64,000 nt of DNA, taken from Brachionus manjavacas (lineage: Eukaryota > Rotifera > Eurotatoria > Ploima > Brachionidae). The position numbers and the translations under genes were made by a program. This document shows positions 44,258 to 53,300 of this stretch, one piece after another. The number at the start of each line of letters is the position of its first letter. The first letter of the stretch is position 1. Below the pieces are notes generated by a model. The model searched no databases. It saw nothing but the letters and a program-made list of their open reading frames with translations, and had not been told where the DNA came from. Location: assembly GCA_019054805.1 (NCBI GenBank), contig JAHQIY010000011.1:3229001-3293000 (forward strand), written 5' to 3'.

Positions 44258-44401
44258 ATGAGCAATTTATTAGAAAATTCAGCACGCCCATCTGACTCGA
44301 TGCGCTTGGTTGATTTTTAGCCTACCACACAAAATAAAGAAACCATTGAGTCAAAAATTGAGCAGGAACAGAATTTCATTGAGCTCAATAACCCACCCTT
44401 G
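44258..44401 (+). pseudogene. Possible first exon of a divergent gene, interrupted by TAG
   Basis: Starting 40 bp from the ETHE1 ATG on the opposite strand, 20 codons (MSNLLENSARPSDSMRLVDF) meet a TAG at 44318-44320 and then continue in the same frame as 'PTTQNKETIESKIEQEQNF', IELNNPPL before a donor-like GTAAAG at 44402. Composition is protein-like on both sides of the stop. The following exons were not found. It could be a broken gene, an exon entered after a tttttag acceptor, or chance. Confidence 0.3.
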
Positions 44402-44982
44402 GTAAAGCATGAATTTTCAATCAAGATAAAACTTGGAGTTTTTTAAAATTAGCTTCATCATGCTTAGTAAATTATTTTTTTTTAAAGACTTTAAATACAC
44501 CTTTTTTCGGCAAACAAAAATCTATTTAAGGTAAGCACTTGATAGCTCTCAAATTTTCACTTTCACGATATGGCGAGAATTTCGTGATAGTTCAGGTACT
44601 ATGCATAATTTGAAATACTTCGTGTAGTTTATCTATGAATATACGCATAATATTTTGGCGTTGAATTTGTTAATAAAATTTTGATTTTTTACAAAACTAA
44701 AAAACTCTTTATTAGGATAAATTATAATTTTTAAAAATGAAATATTTTATTATCTTTGACATTGTGAATTTCCATACAAACCTTCCAAAAATTACAAAAA
44801 TTAAATTCTATTTGATTTATATAAACAGGCAAAATTGGGCCTTTTAAACTTGATTGATGAAACAACATGAAACAAAATATGCTTCACTAAATTCAACAAA
44901 AAAAGATAAATTTTCTTTAAAAGGGAAATATTAATGATCAAATAAATTAAAAATATTTTGAATTTTTTTTTTTTTTTTGGTG
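44402..44982. other. AT-rich; second copy of the GAAACA repeat
   Basis: 44805-44960 is the second copy of the repeat at 40495-40650. Otherwise nothing is seen. Confidence 0.4.
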
Positions 44983-45507
44983 GCATCTTGAAGTTGATGA
45001 TCAATTCAAAATATCATTTCAATTCAAAATAATTATCCTTAGATATTAAACTTAATATTTGATTTGATTTAGATAATTGTAATGTAACTTGCTTTACATG
45101 CAATGTAGATTTTGAAAATAAAAAAAATTGAAAAAACGTTTTCTCAATCCTTTGATAATCGATTTTAATATTTAAATGTATTAACTGATTTTTTGTAAAG
45201 TTTATTAGAGTTTTCAATTTCAAAAGTATTTGTGTTAAGCATTCACAATTAAATTTAAAAAAGAAATTCAAATAAAAAATTCAAAATAAGTAATAAGATT
45301 AAATTAAACTTTACAAAAAATCAGTTAACTAAATTGTAAATCGATCTTATCAATGAATTGAGAAAATGTTTTTTCAATTTTTTTTAATTTTCTAAGTCTA
45401 CATTACATGTAAAACATGTTACATTAAAATTATTTAAATTAAATCAAAGATTAAGTTTAATATCTAAGGATAATTATTTTGAATTGATCATCAACTTCAA
45501 GATGCCT
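44983..45507. repeat. Foldback element, about 210 bp arms
   Basis: 44983-45213 and 45300-45507 are imperfect reverse complements (shared 'gaattgatcatcaacttcaa' with gatgcc, 'aataattatccttagatat', 'ttttttgtaaagttta'). The spacer is under 90 bp. Open frames inside are by-products. It is a MITE-like foldback. Confidence 0.75.
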
Positions 45508-46319
45508 TTTTCCTTTCTATTCTGATCAGAATTATTTTTGCAATTTGTAAATTTATTTTATTTAAATGTCAAAATCCTGTCATCGCTCCTTAAACAAGCT
45601 TGATTTAGGGAGTTATTTTTTGTAGTCCAAAAAGATATTTAAAATATTAACTTTTTAAAATTGTTCTTAAAAAAGCTTAAAAATTATTTAACTGCTTCGC
45701 AATCGAATTGATAAAATTTTTTTTTATTTTAATTCGAATTTAATTTAATTTAATTTAATTCGGTTTAATATAAAAAAAATTTGATTTCTTATTTTTGACT
45801 AGCCAATTTTGTGACCCTTTGATCTTCCTTTTAATTTTTTTTTTACTTAATTTTTACAAAATAAAAAAATAGCCGACTTGGCTAAAATTTGACTTGAAAT
45901 AAATAAAATGATATTCTTATCGTTCAAAAATGATAAATTAAGGAATTTTTTGATCTAATTTATCATTTCAATAATTTTAATGAATAATTTGCTAATTTTT
46001 TTTTAAATTTAAATTTAACTCCTGCTTATTTAAATTATTCTTAAATAAAAATCCAAAAGATTAAAAGGCATCAAAAAAAGTGTTTTGAATTAAAGTTTAC
46101 CTACAAAAGAGTTGTACCTTGATGAATTGGACGTCACAATTGTCAATTCGGGTATTAAAAGTTAAAAAATTCAAATCAAGCAGAATAAAAATTTTACTTT
46201 GAAGATTCTAAATTATTAGAATCTTGACCAAAAAGAATTTTTTAAAATAAAAACATTTATTAAATTCCAAAAATCCTAGAATACGAACACAAAATTTGAT
46301 GGGCACACATCAAACAAAT
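45508..46319. other. AT-rich; 3' flank of the HIG1 gene
   Basis: No gene was assigned. 46098-46157 has 19 protein-like codons on the plus strand (ELYLDELDVTIVNSGIKS and stop) and, on the minus strand, a donor-like sequence. Neither could be linked to neighbours. Confidence 0.35.
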
Positions 46320-46685
46320 CTAATGTTTAGCGTTAGTATTTTTGTGCTGATCATGATGATGGTGCAAATTCAACGCATTCTCGTGAGGTTCGTTTCTATG
46401 CAAATAATTTTGGTACATGTGAAATCCAAGACTCACAGTGAGTATGCCAATGACGAGACCTTGAGCGGCAACACGAGTCTGAATAACGTAAACGCTTGGT
46501 TTAGTGCTGGCACTTTTGTTGCGGTAGTTGTACAATGAATAGCCCACTACACCGAAAAATCCAGCCATACCTACATTTTAAACTTTTTGAAAATTTTTTG
46601 CCGAATAATCCTTTAGTTTACCTATTGCCGGCACCGGATCTTTTTTGAATTTTTCCCAAAAACCTTTTGACTCCAATTGAGACAT
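46320..46685 (-). CDS. HIG1 domain family protein (HIGD1-like)
   Basis: Two exons: 46685-46622 and 46570-46320, with a 51 bp intron (GTAAAC...GTAG) splitting a Gly codon; 104 residues. HIG1 proteins are small two-helix proteins of the mitochondrial inner membrane that associate with respiratory complexes III/IV; HIGD1A is hypoxia-induced in mammals. Seen: MSQLESKGFWEKFKKDPVPAI before the first helix, 'GMAGFFGVVGYSLYNYR' (TM1), an intermembrane loop, and 'RVAAQGLVIGILTVSLGFHM' (TM2), the conserved R-x3-Q of the family. The His-rich C terminus (LHHHHDQHKNTNAKH) is a local extension, possibly metal-binding. It is transcribed divergently from the FAM162-like gene 253 bp away. Confidence 0.88.
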
Positions 46686-46938
46686 TTTTTCAAAGCAAAT
46701 TCTTAAATAAAATTTTTTATAATTTTTTTTTGCTTATATACTCCATTTTCTTGCAAAATTAAAAATTAATATAGAAAAAAATCATAATTTAAAGCGTTCC
46801 TTCCCTCCGAGATAGATGCGAAAAATTTCGTATAAAACATCAAAATGAACTAACTCAGAATAATATTTTGCTGTATCATCATTACCAGCATTATAAATAA
46901 AGAAATAAAAAATTTTAAAAATTTATTCAAATTAAAGA
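46686..46938. promoter_or_regulatory. Shared bidirectional promoter of the HIG1 and FAM162 genes
   Basis: 253 bp separate the two start codons, so both promoters and 5' UTRs must lie here. Mostly A/T, with one mixed patch (46795-46830, gcgttccttccctccgagat). No RCGTG hypoxia element is visible on either strand. Confidence 0.55.
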
Positions 46939-47534
46939 ATGTTTCGTTTAGCTAATTCAAACTTAGCCAAAAATCCAAAGTTTAAACAGCTGGTTTGTTT
47001 GCGCTTTAACACAACCGAGTCTGTAAAAGATGCGGTTCAAAATTCGGAAGCACCAAAGGCACCGGTCGACTCCAAAGCCGACATCAATCAAATTCCTCAG
47101 CAGAGTGAATTTTTAAATTTTATTTTAAGACAAAAATTTAATTTTTTGTTGTTGTTTTTTTTCCAAGTGACCAAGTTGACTCCTCTGTACAGATATTTGG
47201 TGTACAAATTTAGCTCTACCAAGTATGCATCGATTAAAGACATCCCTGATGAATTGCCGTGAGAGCTAGATTGAAAATATTTTCATTTTTAGATTTACTC
47301 ATTTGTGACTTTAGTTCCTCTCAAGTCCACTTTGCCAAAGACAAAGGCAGAGCGTACATGACCATTGTCGGAATTGGAATTACTGTCTTGGGCTCGTTCA
47401 TTGCTGTTCTAATCGGCAAGCGAGATCATAAGCGTGGTATTAAGCACACTGACGATATAATCAAGCAACACTCGGAATACAGTAAGGCACATCAAGAAAT
47501 GCTTAAGAAAAAAGTAGAAAACAATCACGTATAA
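46939..47534 (+). CDS. FAM162 (UPF0389) family mitochondrial membrane protein
   Basis: Three exons: 46939-47104, 47168-47258 and 47315-47534; introns of 63 and 56 bp with GTGAAT/CCAAG and GTGAGA/TTTAG ends; 158 residues. Seen: an amphipathic basic presequence (MFRLANSNLAKNPKFKQLV), a linker with 'KAPVDSKADINQIPQQ', the family core 'KLTPLYRYLVYKFSSTKYAS' then IKDIPDELP (compare the Y.S..(E/D)IP core), AKDKGRAYM, one TM helix 'TIVGIGITVLGSFIAVLIG' and a basic GKRDHKRG after it, then a charged tail. Vertebrate FAM162A (HGTD-P) is a HIF-1-responsive mitochondrial protein linked to apoptosis; function in invertebrates is unknown. Reading straight through the introns would stop at 47260, so the third exon is required for the helix. 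Confidence 0.82.
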
Positions 47535-47869
47535 CAGGTCGTGGACCTTGGGTATTTGTAAAAATCAGTAATTTTATTTGAAAATTATTTAAAATAGAAA
47601 TATATTTATTTTTTTTGCAAATTTAAAAATAAAAAATTTTGATCACTTGAATAAAAGATTAAAGTCGATTTTGATAATAGGCACATGGCCTTTAGAATAT
47701 AATTTTTGTTTTATGAATTTGAAATTTTTAGATTTTTAAAAATGAAAATGTAGGACCATTTAAAAATTGGACTTTTAGTAAAAATGATATTTTTTAAATT
47801 TCTAATTACTTAAAAAAAAATTTAATATACAGTAAAAAATAAGCTTATTTAAAGTACCATAATACAATG
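47535..47869. other. 3' flank, AT-rich
   Basis: AT-rich, with 'gaataaaagatt' at about 47650. Nothing else is seen. Confidence 0.3.
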
Positions 47870-48470
47870 TTTTAAGTAAAATATGGTAAATATAGATGTT
47901 TCGGGTTCGGTATTTATCATATTTTACTTAAAATAAAGTAAATTCTGATAAATTTTAAAAAGTAAAAAAATCATAATTTTTTCTGAATTTCAAAAAACCG
48001 TTTCTAAATCAAAAAAAAATTCAAGACATTATGGGGATATTGAATGAGATTTTTTTTAATTCAAACAAGCTTTAGCTAGTCACAATTTATTTTAAATTAT
48101 TTTAGAAGATGTTTCGAAAATTTTCTTACAAAATAAAACATATTAGAAATTTTGCTTCGGTAAATTTACTATTCCGCTAATTTTACGCAAAATCGGTAAA
48201 TTGACCGGATTTTAAGTAAAATCTAAAAGGGTCAAAAAATCCAAATTTTCACTTTTTTAGTTTTTTTTCAAAATTAATAGAAAATTTTAGATAAAAAATA
48301 ACTTGTATTTTTATAACGCAAATTTTCATAATTTTTTTTAAACTTCAATGAAATACAGTAAAAAAATCGAAAAAATTAAAAAAAAAAAAAAAGGAAAAAT
48401 TTATTGTAATTTTTTTAATATTGAAATTATTAGAAATATAAATTTTAGTGATTTGACCAGTCTCCATTTT
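47870..48470. repeat. TTTACTTAAA-rich repeat, related to 36.4-36.7 kb
   Basis: 47875-47945 is a near-palindrome (aagtaaaatatggtaaata / tatttatcatattttactta). It ends with 'gatttgaccagtctccatt' at 48448, identical to 36681. Boundaries are uncertain. Confidence 0.45.
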
Positions 48471-49099
48471 TCTCAATTAAAAATTTAAAAATAAAAGGAA
48501 AATTATTAAACCGTCATATAAATACAAAATTAATTGTCAATTCATAATTAAACGAGGTCCGGGGCAGAGCCCTGGTTTAGGGATTCGGGTAAGTTGTAAA
48601 TTAGACAACTTTTATTTAAAATTAAAATTAAAAATTAAACTTTTTATGAATTAAAATCTTTAATTAAAAAAAAAGTGAGCTAAAGTTAAGCGTCATGGTT
48701 TTGTGAATGAGTTGTACATAGATGTAAATAGAGTTTCAGTGACTTCAAATTTGAATTTATAAATATGTGAATAGATGAAAATAATTTTTGTATTTTATTT
48801 TTATTATAAAAGCAAGTCTAAGTTTGTGCTAGTGTTTGTGCTTGGTTGCTACACCATACTCCCGGAGTTAGCTTGAGAATCTAATATTAAAGGTGTTGGT
48901 AATGGGTGCAGCGAGCCACTCGCTTAGATGGTGACTTGTCTCTGTAATTCGTTTGAAGCAATATTATTAATAATATTTTTCCCATTTATTTTCTGAAAAA
49001 TTTAATTCTATCTATCCTAAATTTTAGAATAAGGGTGTTGATTTTTTATTCAATTTCAAGAGAATGTCAATTAGGTAATAGGAAATTTAAAAGGGAATA
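48471..49099. other. Spacer with a GC-richer patch, function unknown
   Basis: 48545-48600 and 48810-48960 are less AT-rich (ccggggcagagccctggttt; gggtgcagcgagccactcgc). No open frame or tRNA fold was recognised; it may be repeat-derived. Confidence 0.3.
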
Positions 49100-49339
49100 T
49101 TATTTCAGCACAATCAATTTCTGATTAGCACAATAAAAAAAACATTCAACACAATGCGATTTCTTGTAATCACAAAAAATTGCATTTAAAAAAAAAACAT
49201 TTAACACAAAAAAATTTTGCTTGAAAATAATTCTTAAAAGAAATTTTTTTTCAACACAAAAATATTTATAATAAAATAAGTTTTAAATTTAAATTTTTAT
49301 TTAATGATAATAAAGTATATTTCGAAGCTTAAAAAAAGA

Positions 49340-49556
49340 TATTAAAAAAACTGGTTCCTAGAAAACCATTTTTCCGCATTTTTTGCTCTACCTCTTTTAG
49401 GTTTATTGACAAATTGGTCCTTTTTTTAAAAAAGTTCTTTTAATGCCAACATATGTGCACAATATCCTAATTTAGTGAAAAACTTGCAAGAACATTTCTT
49501 ACTGTTGAGGTTAACTTTATAAAAGCTTTTGAATAAATAAGTTCTTCAATAAATTT
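49340..49556 (-). pseudogene. MULE transposase C terminus with SWIM zinc finger
   Basis: The minus strand reads 'KVNLNSKKCSCKFFTKLGYC' then AHMLALKELF: C-x-C-x10-C-x-H, the SWIM finger of Mutator-like transposases. One stop follows, then 'KPKRGRAKNAEKWF', the basic (K/R)RGR..K..KA tail usual in these proteins. The catalytic DDE core is not seen. Confidence 0.75.
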
Positions 49557-50070
49557 TTTTTAAATTTTCCCAACAAGCCATTTTTTTTATCCAGTTTAAT
49601 GTAGCACTTTGAAGGCCTAGGCACCACGGCAAATTATTCTTAATCGAATAAGACATTTCTAACATTGATGCAGATTCATTTTTTGATGGACTTGAGTTTT
49701 TAGGACTCGAGTTAGTGCTTGAGGATTTGAAACCGGAACTAGGGCTTAAGGATTTGTGACTGGAATTAGTGCATGAGTTGGCGAAACTGAGATTTGGATT
49801 AGATATTTTTGGAGTGGGACTTGGACTAACGTCTTTTTTTTTGCGATTTTTTGCTGTTGATGGCAAAGGGTCAGCATCCTCTAATGAGTTGTCAGCAACC
49901 TTTGCGATCTTTTTATTACGCCTTTTTTTTGGTTTATCTTGGGTTAAGTAAGCAATTTGTTTATTATTTCTTAAATTCATTTCTAAATAAAAACATATTA
50001 TTTCAATTAAAAAAAAATTGAAATTAATTTTTGCTAAATTTCGGTCCATTAAGAGAATATATTCATTCAA
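49546..50070 (-). CDS. Ser/Lys-rich open frame within the MULE-like element
   Basis: 174 codons; the more likely start is the internal Met (MNLRNNKQIAYLTQDKPKKR, ATG near 49981). Basic run KPKKRRNKK, then a low-complexity Ser/Pro/Asn stretch (SSGFKSSSTNSSPKNSSPSK) and 'NLPWCLGLQSATLNWIKKMA'. It overlaps the beginning of the SWIM-containing frame just downstream, so both are probably pieces of one element protein broken by a frameshift. No independent family was recognised. Confidence 0.45.
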   Translation of the reverse strand: MNEYILLMDRNLAKINFNFFLIEIICFYLEMNLRNNKQIAYLTQDKPKKRRNKKIAKVADNSLEDADPLPSTAKNRKKKDVSPSPTPKISNPNLSFANSCTNSSHKSLSPSSGFKSSSTNSSPKNSSPSKNESASMLEMSYSIKNNLPWCLGLQSATLNWIKKMACWENLKKIY

Positions 50071-50398
50071 ATTTTTTTTTAAATTTTTGAAGCTACTTAA
50101 AAAGCATTTTTGTGTTTAGTGTTTTTTTTTTAAATAATTTTCTTCATTTTTAATTTTTGTGCCATAAGTTTTTTTTGTCAAATTTTAACTTTAGTGTTGA
50201 GAAGAAATCATTTTGTGCTGAGCGTTTTGAAATTGTGTTGAATGGTTATTTTTTGTGTCGAAAAGGGAGACCCAATTTAAAAATAAAAAATATAACGCGA
50301 TTTATTTATTAAATATAATTATCAAAAATATAAAAAAAAAGCTAGTTATTAAATATAATTAATTCGGAAAGTGTTTTAGATTTAACTATCAATTATTG

Positions 50399-53300
50399 CT
50401 AGATTGATGAAAAGATATTCAAAGAAAAAAAAATCAAAGCATTAAACAAAATCTTTTGAAAAAAACTGGTCACTAGATTCGAAGCGTCGCACTTTACATT
50501 ACTTGCCAAATCACAGCGCTTTAGTTTCTCATTGAATCTGTATCCATAGTCACAAGTAGTGTAATTATATGTCCTTTCATCGCGACATAAGTAGTAATAC
50601 TTGCAGCCTGGTCTGTACTCATCAATGTAATATCCATCTAATTTTTGCTCACACTTGGGCGTAAACGCACAAAGTGGCGAATCGTCGAAATCACACGGGA
50701 ACTTGCAGTTTTCTCTAATTCCACATTTTACCACTTGATACGTCTCGCATTGCTTTGTTTCTGTAGAAAATAATTTTGGATATGGACAAACAAATTCTCT
50801 TAGCTCTCCATTTACACATTCAAAATATCTACAGCAACTTGTAGCTTCAAATACAAATTATGATTAAAAACTCATTTGTTTATTTTTTCTTTTCAAAAAA
50901 TTGAAAAGCTCTTCCAATACAAAAAAGAACAATATATTTTGGGCAGGGAGAGAAACTTTCAATTAATTTAGAGAAATGTCAATTAGTTTTTTTGTCAATT
51001 GAATTAATTTATTGTAAATTAAAGCTGTTAAAAAGGATTTTATCATTAAAAAAAAAAATAAATGATAATTAATTATTTAATAATTGTCTTCCTATCTTGA
51101 GACTACAAGGATAAATTCTTGGGTGAATGGTTGGTTTGATGGTCCATCGTGGTTGAAACATTATATTTTCTTTCATATTACATTGACAAAAATTTTATAG
51201 ACAACAATAAAAAATAATTGACAAAATATCATTTTGTCTATATTTTAAAAATCAAATTTTAAATCGCATTAAATTTAGTTACTTAGTTAAAAAAATCATG
51301 CCAATTGCAAAATCCCTCTAATTACTATTTGAACACATTGTCTATCCTAAGTTATATAGTTTTTTAGAACTCAACTCTTTACTGATTCAAAAACAGCTGG
51401 GTTTTAGGAAACACAGACGAACTTCCAAAAATCTTTTTTTCTCATCCAAAAAAATTTAAATCTAAACCTAAATTAAATTTATTTAAAATTTAAATTTTTT
51501 GACATTTCAAAAGTGTTAGGCAGGGTCTGTCATGACCCTCCCACACTACCTCATTCACTGGATGATGTCTTTTCTTGACTCAATGAAATTCAAAGTAAAC
51601 TTTAATGGTCATTTTACTCAAGAATTTTCAAAAACCGCAGGTGTGCCTGAAGACTCAGTTATTAGTCCATTATTATTATTCAGTATATATATTAACGATA
51701 TCTCTAAAATAAATAAAACTCCGTCCTTTTTGCTGATGACCGTAACACTTTTTTTTATTTTTAAGAAACAGTGTAATTTTGAAATAAGATCAATAAGAAC
51801 TTAGATGAACAAGAATAGTGTCTGTACAAGTTGAAAATGAAAATATCAGTTGAAAAGTCCTGTTTGATGGTCTTATCAAAATACAGTATGTTGCAAAAAT
51901 TTAGAAATCAAATATAATATTTATTTAAAATTGTTTATTTATTGAATTTGACGAAAAATTGAGTGTAAGATCACTAGTTTGTAGAGTTTTTTTTCTCTTC
52001 AATTTGATATATCAGGTTATGTCGTAAAACATGCATTCATCAAAATTGCGAATAAACAACACCGTGTGTAAATCGCCGAAATTTTTATAAAAATTTAAAT
52101 TTTTTTTTGATAAATTTATTCCTAATTATCTGAATTCTACTCTGAACCTATTTTCATCACCTTTAAATTTCAAATGAAAAAAGACAACACAAAAGACCCA
52201 GAAACACCCCAAAGTTTATTTTATTTTTGAATAGAGCATAAAAATATTTATTTGAAAATGCAGCTTTTATTAATTAAATAATATGATTTTGCCATTAAAA
52301 ATCGAAAAAACACTTTTTTTGCTCTTCGACAATACACCCTGATTTTTTTGCCTTTTTACATTTTTTTATGAAATAATGTGGTCTATAGATACTGCCAAAA
52401 AATCTCACTGACAAGACTTTGTTGGTCTTCTTCTTTAGCTTTAAATTCATTTAAGACCCTTATCAATTTTTTTCACAAAAAAAAGACTATAAATTCAAAA
52501 TATCAAAAAATTTTGGTTTAAAAATTAAAAAAGTTAGGAAAAAATTATTTTTAACCTTTTCGTTGTATTCAATTTACTTTAGAAGACCATTTACTTTACT
52601 AGAGATGCTAAAAACATTTAACAAAATCAAAAAAAAAAGCATAATTTTACTTTGAAAACTAATGCAAATTTAAGAAATCTGATTTTATTTCCAGATTCCT
52701 TAGGATCGATAATCTATAAAGGCAATTTAATATTGTGGAAAAAAATAGGAAAAGGCAAACAAATCAGGGTGTATTGTCGGTGCTGTTTTTTCGCAATTTT
52801 GATGGATGTATGTTTTAGACATAACCCTATATCACACTCGGCATAAAATACAATGCATTTTTAAATATTTTTTTAATCAAAAAACTTCCTCAAAAATCTA
52901 AAAAAAAATTTGATTCAAAAGTTTAGAAATTCGGATAATCCAAAAGATTAAACAATTAAAAAAACGACCGACTCGTGGTCCAGCCATCGGTCAGCCAACA
53001 TTTTTAAATATATCAGTAAATTGAATATAACGAAAAGGTTAAAAATAATTTTTTCCTAACTTTTTTAATTTTTAAACCAAAATTTTTTGATATTTTGAAT
53101 TTATAGTCTTTTTTTTGTGAAAAAATTTGATAAGGGTCTTAAATGAATTTAAAGCTAAAGAAGAAGACCAACAAAGTCTTGTCAGTGAGATTTTTTTTAA
53201 CACCTTAATGATTAATTCTTACATATCTTCTATTTTGAGTAAATTTTGCTCTTCATCTCCTCATGCCAAAATTACATTACCAAAAAATCTTTTTTGCCAA

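Larger units (their letters stand above)
49100..50280 (-). mobile_element. Mutator-like element with CACAA-rich inverted ends
   Basis: The left end (49110-49260) repeats cagcacaat, 'cattcaacacaat' and 'catttaacacaaaa'; the right end (50110-50270), read inverted, repeats cgacacaaaa, 'cattcaacacaat', cagcacaaaa and ctaaacacaaa. Between them the minus strand carries a MULE-type C terminus (next entries). Exact ends and target duplication could not be fixed. Confidence 0.6.

Noticed and set aside
45014..45271. Minus-strand open frame of 85 codons
   Set aside because: It lies entirely within the arms of a foldback repeat and has A/T-driven composition (K, N, F, L, I).
46098..46157. Possible last exon ELYLDELDVTIVNSGIKS
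   Set aside because: The phase does not fit the candidate first exon at 44258-44401 and its acceptor is weak.
46686..46938. Hypoxia response element between the HIG1 and FAM162 genes
   Set aside because: No ACGTG or GCGTG core was found on either strand.
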